Origin: Anaerolinea thermophila
GTDB taxonomy: Bacteria; Chloroflexota; Anaerolineae; Anaerolineales; Anaerolineaceae
Direction: 5' to 3'
Length of the DNA stretch: 64,000 nt
Assembly: GCF_020723905.1 (NCBI RefSeq)
Contig: NZ_DYHZ01000009.1
Span: 1 to 64,000 of the forward strand
In this document: positions 16,558 to 26,093 of the stretch, in pieces
How positions within the stretch are numbered: position 1 is the first letter of the stretch
Layout of the letters: each line of letters begins with the position of its first letter
Program-made: the position numbers and the translations under genes
The notes under the pieces: model-generated
The model's input: the letters and a program-made list of their open reading frames with translations, nothing else
What the model was told of the DNA's origin: nothing
Database searches by the model: none

Positions 16558-17469
16558 CTACTCCCGGCGGTAGGGTTTGAGCAGAGCCGCCGGAGCCGCG
16601 GCGCTGCGCCCCGCCAGAACCAGCGCCAGAATGGTGACAAGATATGGAAGGGCAAGAAACAGTTCATAGGGCAGTTGCGCGCCGGTGGCTTGAAGGCGCA
16701 ATTGAAGCGCCGAAACGCCGCCGAACAACAGCGCCCCCCACAGTACCCGCGAGGGAATCCAGTTGGCGAAGATGATCAGCGCAATGCACACCCATCCGCG
16801 CCCGGCAATAATCCCGAAAATGAACGACCCTAACTGCGCCAGCGAGAGGAAAGCCCCGCCCGCCGCCATCAGCCCACCGCCAATTGCCAGCGCAATGTAG
16901 CGAATGCGGAACACGTTGACGCCCGCCGCGTCGGCGGCTTCGGGGTTCTCGCCCACGGCACGCAGACGCAGCCCAAAACTGGTGCGGTACAGAAGCCACC
17001 ATACCAGCGGCACCAGCGCAATGGCAATGTAGGTAAGCAGGTACTGTTCAAAAATCGGGCCCAGAACCGGCGTATCACCAAAGGGAGAGACTTTGGGGAA
17101 CGTGGGGATGGACGGCTGAACACTGCGCTCTCCAAAAATAACCCGATACAGGAAGAGAGAAATGCCCGTCATCAGCAGGGTGATGCCCAGCCCGGAAACG
17201 TGCTGGTTCACCCCCAGCGTTACGGTGAACAGCCCCATCAACAGTCCTGCCAGCATCCCGGCAAGCACCGCCGCCAGCAACCCCAGCCACAGCGAGCCGG
17301 TGAGGTACGCCACCGCAAAACCGGTAAATGCCCCGAGGAACATGGTGCCTTCAATGCCCAGATTGAGGATACCGGAGCGCTCGCTGAACAGTTCTCCCAG
17401 CGTCCCCAGAATGAGAGGGGTAGCCACCCGTAAGGTAGCGGCAATCAGTCCGACCAGAAAGGCTTCCAT
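16558..17469 (-). CDS. ABC transporter permease, BMP/nucleoside type (second permease)
   Basis: A 303-residue inner-membrane permease of the RbsC-like family with eight to ten hydrophobic segments. The N terminus PLILGTLGELFSERSGILNLGIEGTMFLGAF is the diagnostic signature of the nucleoside (NupQ/YufQ-type) permeases. GGAGGGAGTGAGCC precedes the ATG, and the gene begins 3 bases after the stop of the other permease. It is the last gene of the transporter operon and forms the heteromeric channel with the neighbouring permease. Confidence 0.9.
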   Translation of the reverse strand: MEAFLVGLIAATLRVATPLILGTLGELFSERSGILNLGIEGTMFLGAFTGFAVAYLTGSLWLGLLAAVLAGMLAGLLMGLFTVTLGVNQHVSGLGITLLMTGISLFLYRVIFGERSVQPSIPTFPKVSPFGDTPVLGPIFEQYLLTYIAIALVPLVWWLLYRTSFGLRLRAVGENPEAADAAGVNVFRIRYIALAIGGGLMAAGGAFLSLAQLGSFIFGIIAGRGWVCIALIIFANWIPSRVLWGALLFGGVSALQLRLQATGAQLPYELFLALPYLVTILALVLAGRSAAAPAALLKPYRRE

Positions 17470-17472
17470 GGC

Positions 17473-18525
17473 TCACTCCCTCCGAATACGATAATTCTGC
17501 AAAACCAGCGCCGCCAGGGTAATGAGCAACAGCGCCGATTGCACGATGTTGCCCAGATAAATGGGAATGCCCATCGCCCGGCTGACGGTTTGCGCGCCAG
17601 TATCCAGCAGGCCCAGGAACAACGCTGCCAGACTGACCCCCAGCGGGTTCAGCGCGCCCAGCATGGCAACAATGATGCCGGTGTAACCAAAATTATTGGA
17701 AATGGCTTCGATGAGGTGATAGTGAATACCTGCCACCTCACTCACACCCGCCAGACCGGCAATCCCACCAGAAATCAATGCTGCGGTAAGCATGGTCTGT
17801 TCCACTTTGACGCCGGCAAACCGGGCTGCTTCTTTGCCCAAGCCCACAGCGCGCATGCGCAAACCCAGCGCCGTACGCCGAAAGACCAGCCACACCGCAC
17901 CGATGGAAATCCACGCCAGCAGGAATCCCAGATGCAGGCGGGTGCGCGGAATCAAACGGGGGAAAATGGCGCTGTCGGCAATTTCCGGAGACTGCGGCCA
18001 GCCCGAAACGGGCGAGCGCCACACCCCGTTAAGCAGGAAACTGATGAAGAACAGGATGACCGTGTTCAGCAAGAGGGTGGTGACCACCTCATCCACATCC
18101 AGCCGCGTCTTGAGCAGAGCGGGAATGGCGGCGTATGCCATCCCTGCCGCAAAGCCGCCCACAATCATGATGGGGATTGCCAGCACCGGCGGCACATTCT
18201 GCAGTACCATGCCTAATCCAGCGGCGGCAACCGCGCCTGCCAGCAATTGTCCCTCGGCGCCGATGTTGTAATACCCAGCCGAGAATGCAAAGGTGACCGC
18301 CGCACCGGTGAGCAACAGCGGGGTGGATTTGACCAGCACCTCAATGGCACTGCTCTGCGATGCCAGCGGCGCAATCAGGAAGTAGTAAAAAGCCTCAAAA
18401 GGATTTTTATTGAGCGCCAGCACCACCAGAGAAGTAAGCAGGAAGGTCACCACAATGCTGATGACCGGAATGAGCGGCCTCACCCATAACGGCGCGGGGT
18501 AGCGTTCAATCTTAAGCCTCGGCAT
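17473..18525 (-). CDS. ABC transporter permease, BMP/nucleoside type (first permease)
   Basis: A 350-residue permease homologous to YufP/NupP. Hydrophobic segments cover most of the protein. KSTPLLLTGAAVTFAFSAGYYNIGAEGQLLAG (about 65-96) is the family signature, and FAGVKVEQTMLTAALISGGIAGLAG (about 236-260) the cytoplasmic coupling region. GGAGGTGGACT lies before the ATG. The start overlaps the end of the ATPase gene by 14 bases, a typical tight operon join. Substrate is inferred from the family and from the purine-type genes upstream. Confidence 0.9.
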   Translation of the reverse strand: MPRLKIERYPAPLWVRPLIPVISIVVTFLLTSLVVLALNKNPFEAFYYFLIAPLASQSSAIEVLVKSTPLLLTGAAVTFAFSAGYYNIGAEGQLLAGAVAAAGLGMVLQNVPPVLAIPIMIVGGFAAGMAYAAIPALLKTRLDVDEVVTTLLLNTVILFFISFLLNGVWRSPVSGWPQSPEIADSAIFPRLIPRTRLHLGFLLAWISIGAVWLVFRRTALGLRMRAVGLGKEAARFAGVKVEQTMLTAALISGGIAGLAGVSEVAGIHYHLIEAISNNFGYTGIIVAMLGALNPLGVSLAALFLGLLDTGAQTVSRAMGIPIYLGNIVQSALLLITLAALVLQNYRIRRE

Positions 18526-20020
18526 AGTCCACCTCCAGCGCGCCAGACATCATCATCCCCAGCACTTCGGGCGTCGCGCGCCTGCCGGAGACAATGCCCA
18601 CAATGCGCCCTTCGTACATCACGGCGATGCGGTCGGAGAGCGCCAGAATTTCGTCCAGATCTTCAGAGATCATCAAAATGGCAGTGCCAGCCTCACGCTG
18701 TTCAAGAAGTTTACTGCGCACGTAATCGGTCGCGCCAATGTCCAGTCCGCGGGTGGGATGTGCCACAATCAAAACACGCGGTTTGTGTGCCAGCGCCCGT
18801 GCCAGCAGGACTTTCTGCATGTTTCCGCCCGAAAGAGTGCGAATAGGATCCTGCGGTCGGGCTTTGATTTGAAAGTCCTCAATCATCTTCTGGGCAAACT
18901 TCTGTACGGAAGCGTAATCCATCATGCCGTTGCGGGAAAATTCCTCCAGATGCTCCAGCACCAGATTTTCGGCAACGCTCAGGTCCCCCACCACACCGCT
19001 GTGACGATCTTCGGGCACCCGCCCGATGTTGGCGGCGGCAAAGTCAGCCGGGCTTGCCCCCGTCATGTCTTTGCCATCCACCCAGACCGTCCCGCTGACC
19101 GGCTTCAGCATTCCCGAAAGCACCTGTGCCAGTTCACTCTGTCCATTCCCGGAGATTCCCGCAATGCCCAGAATCTCGCCCGCGCGCACCTCCAGCGAGA
19201 TATTTTTGAGCGCAGGTAACCCTTTCTTGTCCAGGGCGTTGACTTTGTCCAGTTTCAAGCGCACTTCGCCGCCGCGGCGCTCTGCCGGACGCACCACACC
19301 GAACGTTTCGCGCCCCACCATCATGCGCGCCAGTTCGGCTTCATTGGTCTCGCCGCGCAAAACGGTACCGATTTTCTTGCCGTCCCGCAAGACGGTGATC
19401 CGGTCGCACAGTTCCATCACCTCATTGAGTTTATGGCTGATAAAGACCAGCGCCATACCGCTTTCGCGCAGTTTGTTCAGCGTCTGGAAGAGGGCTTCCA
19501 CTTCCTGCGGAACCAGCACCGCGGTGGGTTCGTCCAGAATCAACACGCGGGCATTGCGGTAGAGCGACTTCAGAATTTCCACCCGCTGACGTTCGCCCAC
19601 CGACAGGTGGCGCACCAGAGCGTCCGGTTTGATCTCAATCCCGAATCGCTTTGCCGCATCTACCACGCGCTGACGCATCTGATCCAGATCCAGCGTCACA
19701 GCGCCTTCCTGACCCAGAGCAACATTTTCCACCACACTGAGGGGCGGCACCAGGGTGAAGTGCTGCGTGACCATGCCAATCCCCAGACCAATGGCATCCT
19801 TCGGGGAATGGATGACAACCGGCTTTCCTGCCACGCGAATCTCGCCTTCATCGGCGCGGTAAAGCCCGTAAAGTATGCGCATCAGGGTAGTTTTACCAGC
19901 GCCGTTCTCCCCCAGCAGGGCGTGAATCTCGCCCGGCTTGAGGTCGAAATCAATGCCCTGGTTGGCTTCCACCACCCCAAAGCGTTTGGTGATCCCCTGC
20001 ATCTCCACTATAAAGTTCAA
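18512..20020 (-). CDS. ABC transporter ATPase with two nucleotide-binding domains, nucleoside type
   Basis: A 502-residue double ATPase. Domain 1 has Walker A GENGAGKTTLMR (about 37-48), signature LSVGERQRVEIL and Walker B VLILDEPTAVL. Domain 2 has GISGNGQSELAQ in place of a normal Walker A, signature LSGGNMQKVLLARAL and Walker B VLIVAHPTRGLD, the usual degenerate second half of sugar/nucleoside importers. The start is TTG at 20020: GGAGG lies 8 bases upstream and the family begins there. Confidence 0.9.
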   Translation of the reverse strand: MNFIVEMQGITKRFGVVEANQGIDFDLKPGEIHALLGENGAGKTTLMRILYGLYRADEGEIRVAGKPVVIHSPKDAIGLGIGMVTQHFTLVPPLSVVENVALGQEGAVTLDLDQMRQRVVDAAKRFGIEIKPDALVRHLSVGERQRVEILKSLYRNARVLILDEPTAVLVPQEVEALFQTLNKLRESGMALVFISHKLNEVMELCDRITVLRDGKKIGTVLRGETNEAELARMMVGRETFGVVRPAERRGGEVRLKLDKVNALDKKGLPALKNISLEVRAGEILGIAGISGNGQSELAQVLSGMLKPVSGTVWVDGKDMTGASPADFAAANIGRVPEDRHSGVVGDLSVAENLVLEHLEEFSRNGMMDYASVQKFAQKMIEDFQIKARPQDPIRTLSGGNMQKVLLARALAHKPRVLIVAHPTRGLDIGATDYVRSKLLEQREAGTAILMISEDLDEILALSDRIAVMYEGRIVGIVSGRRATPEVLGMMMSGALEVDYAEA

Positions 20021-20140
20021 GGCGGGATCCTCCTTTGGCGTTGAATACCCGCATGGGGTCCGGGGAGTTCCAGCCGGACCCCATGCCCTTTGCAGAAAGA
20101 CTACAACACCCGTTGCGGGATCAAACGATCACCTGCCAGA

Positions 20141-21163
20141 TCAGTTAACTGGCTGCGGCTGATTCTCGTCAATGTCCACACGGAAGAGACCTTCTTTGAT
20201 CTGCTGTTCGCGTTCGCGCACCTTCGCCAGCAGTTCAGGCGGAATCTTGCTCTCGGTTGCGTGGAACGGAGCCAGGCTGGCGCCGCCCTTCGCCACCATC
20301 GAGAAGTCCTTGAGGTCCTGTGCCGTGTACACGCCGGCTTTCACCTGGCTGATGACGTACTCCACGGTGGGGGTCATGTTCCACACCGGACTGGAGACCA
20401 CCAGATCAGGCGCCAGTGAGTTTTGATCGCTCATGTTGCCAAAGACAAACAGTCCCTTTTCCTTGGCGGCTTCAATAACGCCAAAGCGTTCAGCGTACAG
20501 CACATCGGCACCGGCATCAATCTGCGCCAGAGCGGCTTCTTTGGCGGCGGCAGGATCGAACCACGAGTTGATGAAGGTCACCAGCACTTTCACGTTCGGA
20601 TTGACCTCTTTGGCGCCGCGGATGAAGGCATTGGTCAGACGATTCACCTCAGGCACGGGATACCCGCCGACCACGCCAATGATTCCGGTCTTGGTCAAGC
20701 CGCCTGCCAGCATACCGCACAGGTAAGCCGGTTCATGAATCCAGTTGTCAAACACCGAGAGATTGGGATCCGAGGGACCCAGACCCGAACCGAAGACAAA
20801 AGCAATTTGCGGGAAGTCCTTGGCAACACGGCGCACGGCTTCCTCGTTCCCGAAGGCATCGCCAAAAATGATGTCGGGTTTCTTCTGCTCGGCAACCTCG
20901 CGCAGGATGCGCTCCATATCGCCCGAGTAGCCGATGTTTTCGGTGTATTCGTACTCAATTTTGCCTTCTTCGCGGGCTTTGATCAGCGCGGCGTGAATGA
21001 CGCCGTCCCACGGCTCTTCAATGGGGGTAGCGAAGGCACCGAAAACCTTGAGTTTATCCGACTTGGGTGCCGCCGTGGGAGTTGCCGCGGGCGCACACGC
21101 CGCCAGCATACTGGCTACGAACAGCACCAGCACCAGCAGGGAAACAAACCGATTGAATTTCAT
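20141..21163 (-). CDS. BMP-family (PnrA-like) substrate-binding lipoprotein
   Basis: A 340-residue lipoprotein of the basic membrane protein family, the periplasmic-type receptor that binds purine nucleosides in known members. The signal peptide ends in a lipobox (ASMLAAC, cysteine at about residue 23), followed by a Pro/Thr/Ala-rich linker. The mature part has the family pattern EPWDGVIHAALIKARE, YSGDMERILREVAEQKKPDIIFGDAFG and TGIIGVVGGYPVPEVNRLTNAF. The ATG at 21163 is preferred over 21175, since GGAGGAGAAC directly precedes it. It lies between the xanthine-dehydrogenase-like subunit and the ATPase, so the operon links uptake with catabolism. Confidence 0.9.
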   Translation of the reverse strand: MKFNRFVSLLVLVLFVASMLAACAPAATPTAAPKSDKLKVFGAFATPIEEPWDGVIHAALIKAREEGKIEYEYTENIGYSGDMERILREVAEQKKPDIIFGDAFGNEEAVRRVAKDFPQIAFVFGSGLGPSDPNLSVFDNWIHEPAYLCGMLAGGLTKTGIIGVVGGYPVPEVNRLTNAFIRGAKEVNPNVKVLVTFINSWFDPAAAKEAALAQIDAGADVLYAERFGVIEAAKEKGLFVFGNMSDQNSLAPDLVVSSPVWNMTPTVEYVISQVKAGVYTAQDLKDFSMVAKGGASLAPFHATESKIPPELLAKVREREQQIKEGLFRVDIDENQPQPVN

Positions 21164-21221
21164 GTTCTCCTCCATTCAGCAATTGGATTGAACGGAACAA
21201 ACGGAAACCCTAACGAATATT

Positions 21222-23558
21222 TTACCAGAATGTTGCAGAAGCGCCTCCTTCCCGGCGCGTTTCAAGCGCCGTCATGATCTGATCTGGAGTCACCGGCAGT
21301 TCGTAGAATTCGACTCCCAGGGCTCTCGCCACCGCATTGGCAACCGCCGGTGGAATCGCCACAATACCGTGCTCTCCCAGTCCACGCGCGCCATAGGGTC
21401 CGGTCGCATCCGGAGTTTCAATAAAGATGACTTCCATTTCAGGCATATCGGCGGCACAGAGGATACGGTAATCCACAAAACCGGCGTTGAGGATGCGCCC
21501 GTCGGGAGCGAATTTGAGTTTTTCCATCAGCGCCGCACCCAGCGCCATGGTCATGGCGCCTTCCACCTGCCCGCGCGCCGTCACCGGGTTGATGATCTTT
21601 CCGGCATCCTGCGCGCTGACCATTTTCAGAACATGGATTTGACCGCTGTCGGGGTCAATCTCCACATCCACCCCCTGACAGCCAAACGTCCACGACGCCG
21701 CCATGTTGCCCTGCCCGGTTGCCGGGTCGGGAAAAGTCAAACCTCGGGGCACAAACATGCCCCGCCCGATCACCGGCGGGTTGAGCGCCGAACCATCCGG
21801 ACGGGTATAACCCACAGCAAAGCGCCGGTACGGCAGGGCTTTTTCGGGCTTGCCCTGCGGATACAGACAGCCATCTTCTGCCACCACCTCATCGGGCGGC
21901 ACATCGAACACCAGCGCGGCAGCCTGACGCAACTGTTCAAGCGCATCTTCTGCCGCCATACGCACGGCATTGCCCACTGCCCAGGTCGAGTGACTGGCAA
22001 CCGTCTGCCACTCCTGCGGGGAATATTCCGTATCCACCACCGGGGCGTACTGCACCTGCTCAATGGGCATGTGCAGGGTCTCAGCGGCAATTTGCGTCAG
22101 GATGGTGTTAACCCCCTGCCCCATTTCAATTGAACCGGTGAAAAGGGTGGCAGTGCCATCCTCATTGAATTTGATGACCGCACCGCTTTGCGCATTGGTC
22201 TTCATCACCGGCGATTTCATGAAACAGGCAATCCCCTGCGCACGGATACGTCCCGGAACGGTCGGGGTGGTCTCTTTGCCCAGCGCATCGCGCACCGCCA
22301 GCAGACACAGGTCGGCGCGCCCGTTGTACTCTTTCATCGTTTGCCCGATGGCATTCTGCAAGCCCGGGCGGAGCAGGTTGCGCAGGCGCAGGTCCACCGC
22401 ATCCATGCCCAGTCGGCGGGCTATTTGATCCATCTGACGTTCCATCATCCAGTGCACTTCGGGGTGCCCATAACCACGGTATGCACCGGTGGGCGGGGTG
22501 TTGGTATAAACCGCATGCGAGCGCAAATCCAGATGGGGAATGTAATAGGGACCGGTGGCATTGTGTCCGCCGCCCTGGCTGATCCAGATCGAGTAATCGG
22601 CATAACCGCCACTGCCAAAATACAGTTCAGACTGATGCGCCAGCAGGTTGCCCTCGCGGTCCACCGCCGTCTTCATCCGTCCCCAGCATCCCCGTCCATT
22701 GACCGTGCCGGAGAACATTTCCTCACGGGTCAAAATCAGGCGGATGGGCAATCCCGGCACATGGTACGCCACCAGCGCCAGCAACGGCTCGATGGTCACA
22801 TCCGACTTACCGCCAAAACCGCCGCCCACATACGGCACCTGCACACGCACATTCGCCGAGGGCATGTCCAGCAGATACGCCACCGTTTCGCGCACGTAGA
22901 AAGGCGATTGCGAACTGGTGTAAATGGTCAGGCGTTCGCCATCGTACTGAGCAATGGCGCCGTGCGGTTCCATCTGCACGTGCGCAATCCAGGGCACCCA
23001 GTATTCGTTTTCCACCACCAGATGGGCTTCGCGGAAAGCCTGTTCGACATTCCCGCGCCACAGGCGGTAGCGGTGAGCAATGTTTGTACCCGGCTGAGGA
23101 TGCACCACCGGATCGTGAGCGTACTCTTCCAGATCTTCATGGATGAGCGGAGCGCCGGGCGCAACCGCATCACGCGGATGCACCAGCACCGGCAAGGGCT
23201 CATAATCTACCTCGACCAGTCGGGCGGCTTGATCGGCAATCTCTTCGCTGACCGCCACCACCACCGCCACCGGTTCTCCCACGTAGCGCACCTTCTGGCA
23301 GGCAATCACGGTGTGATCATTGATGGCAAAGCCAATCCGTTTGGGGCACTCCCGCCCGGTGATGACAGCGCGCACGCCCGGAACTGCCAGCGCGCGGGAA
23401 GCGTCCACGCGGCGCAGACGGGCATGTCCGTGGGTGGAACGAACCACCCGCGCGTACAGCATACGCCCCAGGCTTAAATCGGCAATGAAATCCGCCTGCC
23501 CGGTCACCTTTTCATACGCGTCAATGCGGGGTTGAGGGACACCAATAAAAGTTGTCAT
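21222..23558 (-). CDS. Molybdenum-binding subunit of a xanthine dehydrogenase-family hydroxylase
   Basis: A 778-residue large subunit of the molybdenum hydroxylase family (xanthine dehydrogenase, aldehyde oxidase, CO dehydrogenase). Seen are QPRIDAYEKVTGQADFIADL at the start, VRYVGEPVAVVVA, VGGGFGGKSD, RGYGHPEVHWMMERQMDQIA (the usual order of cofactor-binding segments) and GARGLGEHGIVAIPPAVANA with the active-site glutamate near the C terminus. No FAD or 2Fe-2S subunit gene lies beside it, so its electron-transfer partners must be elsewhere. Context with the nucleobase deaminase and BMP transporter suggests a purine or pyrimidine substrate. AGGACGT precedes the ATG. Confidence 0.88.
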   Translation of the reverse strand: MTTFIGVPQPRIDAYEKVTGQADFIADLSLGRMLYARVVRSTHGHARLRRVDASRALAVPGVRAVITGRECPKRIGFAINDHTVIACQKVRYVGEPVAVVVAVSEEIADQAARLVEVDYEPLPVLVHPRDAVAPGAPLIHEDLEEYAHDPVVHPQPGTNIAHRYRLWRGNVEQAFREAHLVVENEYWVPWIAHVQMEPHGAIAQYDGERLTIYTSSQSPFYVRETVAYLLDMPSANVRVQVPYVGGGFGGKSDVTIEPLLALVAYHVPGLPIRLILTREEMFSGTVNGRGCWGRMKTAVDREGNLLAHQSELYFGSGGYADYSIWISQGGGHNATGPYYIPHLDLRSHAVYTNTPPTGAYRGYGHPEVHWMMERQMDQIARRLGMDAVDLRLRNLLRPGLQNAIGQTMKEYNGRADLCLLAVRDALGKETTPTVPGRIRAQGIACFMKSPVMKTNAQSGAVIKFNEDGTATLFTGSIEMGQGVNTILTQIAAETLHMPIEQVQYAPVVDTEYSPQEWQTVASHSTWAVGNAVRMAAEDALEQLRQAAALVFDVPPDEVVAEDGCLYPQGKPEKALPYRRFAVGYTRPDGSALNPPVIGRGMFVPRGLTFPDPATGQGNMAASWTFGCQGVDVEIDPDSGQIHVLKMVSAQDAGKIINPVTARGQVEGAMTMALGAALMEKLKFAPDGRILNAGFVDYRILCAADMPEMEVIFIETPDATGPYGARGLGEHGIVAIPPAVANAVARALGVEFYELPVTPDQIMTALETRREGGASATFW

Positions 23559-23573
23559 ACGTCCTGTTCGTCC

Positions 23574-24812
23574 TTACAAACCAGCCATGTTGCGCACGGC
23601 TTGCTGATCCACCAGTTTGCCGTGACTGATAACGTAGCGCGGCGCCTCGTGATAACGCAGGACTTCCAGGACGTTCTTCTGCTCCATCACCACCAGATGC
23701 GCCGGAGAACCCACCTTGAGGGCAAAATTCTTCAAGCCAATGGCGCGCGCCGCGTTGACCGTCACCATATCGTACAGAATCTCCATATCGGAAGCGGTGG
23801 TGAACCACAGCAAATGGGAAGCCAGGAAAGCCACCTCGGGCATATTGTTGCGTCCGTAGGGGTAGTAAGCATCGGAAATATCATCCTGACCCAGACAAAC
23901 CAGGCACCCTTCAGCAAGTAATTCGCGTACGCGGGCATGCAGGGGACCGGTGTGGGGGTCGCTCACCACACCCATGCCGGCTTTCTTGAGCAGTGCCGCC
24001 AGTTTCTGGAAGTACGGCGTGGGGTACATGGACATGGCGCGGGCGTGATGCGCCAGCGAGCGTCCCTGCCAGCCGCGGCGGATGGTCTCCAGCGCCATCA
24101 TCTCAATGGAGCGCAAACCGGGATCTCCGGCATCATCCACCAGCATGGAAACGTCCTTGTTAAATTCCACCGCCAGGTCAAAAATTTCGCGCACGTGCTG
24201 ACGCATATCCTCTTCGGTGTACTCAATCCAGGGAATGCCCCCAGCCACATCGGCGCCCAGTTCCATTGCCTGATGCATCAACTCTCTGGCGCCGGGTTCA
24301 CGCACCATGCCGTCCTGAGCAAAGGCTACCACCTGAATATCCACAATCCCACGGAACTCTTCGCGGGCGCGGATGAGGGCTTTGACCCCTTCCAGTCTGG
24401 CTTTGCTATCCACATCGGCAAAGGCGCGAATATGGGTATTGCCGTAACGGGCGGCATCCACCAGGGCGCGGCGCACGTTCTCGATGATCCAGCGCTCGTC
24501 ATATTTTTCCTTGACGCGCGCTGCCAGTTCAATGGCGGTCATGGCTTTGCCCATATCGGCACCGTGATAGTCTTTGAGGGCTTCCTCGTCCATCATCTGC
24601 AGGGTGTACACCTTGCACAGGTGCAGATGGGTGTTGACGAAGGACTCGGTAACCAGCCCACCAGCGGCGTCCAGTTCCTGAGCGGCGATCCCATCCACAT
24701 GAGGGGCAATGGCAGCAATGACGCCATCGGCAATGGCAATATCCATCCACTGTCCGGCGGGGGTACGGCGCAATTGCGCCCGACGAATGATTAAATCGTA
24801 TTTCTCAGGCAT
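23574..24812 (-). CDS. Amidohydrolase, cytosine deaminase-like
   Basis: A 412-residue metal-dependent hydrolase. Metal-binding NTHLHLCK is near residue 60, the LAHHARAM segment near residue 250, and GQDDISDAYYPYGRNNM (about 320-336), which is very close to the CodA-type motif of cytosine and other nucleobase deaminases. The segment VDDAGDPGLR stands where CodA-like enzymes have HxDExDDxxxR, so the first histidine there is absent and specificity may differ. The start at 24812 has GGGGAG 6 bases upstream; a longer frame to 24926 would cover the promoter. It is the first gene of the operon. Confidence 0.85.
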   Translation of the reverse strand: MPEKYDLIIRRAQLRRTPAGQWMDIAIADGVIAAIAPHVDGIAAQELDAAGGLVTESFVNTHLHLCKVYTLQMMDEEALKDYHGADMGKAMTAIELAARVKEKYDERWIIENVRRALVDAARYGNTHIRAFADVDSKARLEGVKALIRAREEFRGIVDIQVVAFAQDGMVREPGARELMHQAMELGADVAGGIPWIEYTEEDMRQHVREIFDLAVEFNKDVSMLVDDAGDPGLRSIEMMALETIRRGWQGRSLAHHARAMSMYPTPYFQKLAALLKKAGMGVVSDPHTGPLHARVRELLAEGCLVCLGQDDISDAYYPYGRNNMPEVAFLASHLLWFTTASDMEILYDMVTVNAARAIGLKNFALKVGSPAHLVVMEQKNVLEVLRYHEAPRYVISHGKLVDQQAVRNMAGL

Positions 24813-24883
24813 CTTCACTCCCCAGAAAAAGACATTTGATATACAGCATGCCCATCCAAAGGGCTGAACCTGAATTTTTTTCT

Positions 24884-24957
24884 CGCTGGAATAACAAAAT
24901 CCGCGTTCTCTAACGCTGGAATACATTCAGTATATAGAAAACGCGGAACTTTTTCAA
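24884..24957 (-). promoter_or_regulatory. Promoter and putative operators of the nucleobase operon
   Basis: On the minus strand TTGAAA (24952-24957), a 17-base spacer and TATACT (24929-24934) make a good sigma-70 promoter. An inverted repeat of 11 bp, matching at 10 positions (24901-24911 with 24936-24946), straddles the -10. A direct repeat of 10 bp (24884-24893 and 24914-24923) is spaced exactly 30 bp, three helical turns. Both are plausible regulator sites. The leader of about 110 bases shows no purine riboswitch core. Confidence 0.65.
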
Positions 24958-25039
24958 TAAGAAATGTCATAAATTGTCTGATGATTGTAATATTGGGGGT
25001 TCTACAGTGAAGGAACCCCTATCCTCGAGCCCGGTTGCG

Positions 25040-25960
25040 CTACTGGAGCGGACGGAAACCTTCGCCCAGCGCTTCATGCGCCTGCCCGATGACCATGAAT
25101 GCGTTGGGATCCACCGCTTTCACAATGGACTTGATCTGGCTGATCTCCGAGCGGGTAACCACACAGTACAGTACCTCGCGCTGAGCGCCTGTGTAACCGC
25201 CTCTTCCCTCTAAAAAGGTAACTCCGCGTTCCATTTCGTAGAGGATTTTTTCCGCCACTTCCTTTGGACGGCTGGTAATGATCATGGCGGTGCGGAAAAC
25301 GTTTGAACCTTCCAGCACCATCTCCGCCGCCAGACCACTGACATAAGTTACCACCAGGGCGTAGAGAGCATTTTCCCAGGCAAAGACAAACCCTGCCGAA
25401 AGGATGACCGCCGAATCGGTCGCCAGATATGCCTGCGAGATGGAAATCCCCAGCCGTTCGTTGAGAATGCGCCCCAGAATGTCACTGCCACCGCTGGTGC
25501 CTTTACCGCGGTACACAAACCCCAATCCAACCCCCATCACCACGCCCCCGTAGAGGCAGTTCAGCACCAGATCATGCACCACACCATCCGCCGGCAGGAA
25601 GAGCGCCAGAAAGTCCGTAAAAAAGGAAAAAGCAACGATAGAAAGCGCCGTGCGCAAAGCAAAGCGGGGACCACCCAGATGTTGCCAGCCCAGAACAAAC
25701 AACGGCACATTGCCGATGAAGACCATCAACCCAATGGGCCAGCCGGTATAGTGGTTAATCAACTGCGCCGCGCCACTGACCCCGCCGCTGACCAGTTGCG
25801 CCGGGATGAGGAACAATCGCATGGCAAATGCCTGCACCAACGCCCCGATCAGCACATAGAGATAATCCTGCACCGACTCGCGTGAGAAGTCAATGCTCTT
25901 CCACATTTCGCTCATCTTCTGGCGGAAACTCTTGAAACTGGTGATGCGGTTCAAATCCAT
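25040..25960 (-). CDS. YitT/DUF161 family membrane protein with DUF2179 domain
   Basis: A 306-residue protein with five or six hydrophobic segments in the first 210 residues (VLIGALVQAFAMRLFLIPAQLVSGGVSGAAQLI is the family signature) and a C-terminal soluble DUF2179 domain (TAMIITSRPKEVAEKILYEMERGVTFLEGRGGYTG). The function of the family is poorly known; the soluble domain resembles small ligand-binding modules. GGGAGGGTTTTGAGGGT precedes the ATG. The stop is followed by a weak 7-bp hairpin at 24996-25019. Confidence 0.88.
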   Translation of the reverse strand: MDLNRITSFKSFRQKMSEMWKSIDFSRESVQDYLYVLIGALVQAFAMRLFLIPAQLVSGGVSGAAQLINHYTGWPIGLMVFIGNVPLFVLGWQHLGGPRFALRTALSIVAFSFFTDFLALFLPADGVVHDLVLNCLYGGVVMGVGLGFVYRGKGTSGGSDILGRILNERLGISISQAYLATDSAVILSAGFVFAWENALYALVVTYVSGLAAEMVLEGSNVFRTAMIITSRPKEVAEKILYEMERGVTFLEGRGGYTGAQREVLYCVVTRSEISQIKSIVKAVDPNAFMVIGQAHEALGEGFRPLQ

Positions 25961-26093
25961 ACCCTCAAAACCCTCCCCATTGCAAATAAAGATTTCATGC
26001 GTGCCTCACGTCACCCGCAAAGTCCTGCCAGAGATCAAGCCTGTTTCTGCACCTTTGAGAGGCAAATGCGGAATGATATGAGAACCTTCCGTC

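Noticed and set aside
22188-23477. 429-codon plus-strand open frame in the molybdenum hydroxylase gene
   Set aside because: Antisense to a clear family match, with shadow-type composition.
24813-24930. Purine riboswitch before the nucleobase operon
   Set aside because: The conserved loop and junction sequences of purine riboswitches were not found in the leader; only promoter and repeat elements are visible.
24996-25019. Terminator after the YitT-family gene
   Set aside because: The stem has only 7 bp with a 10-base loop and no T run follows on the minus strand, so it is too weak to list as a terminator.
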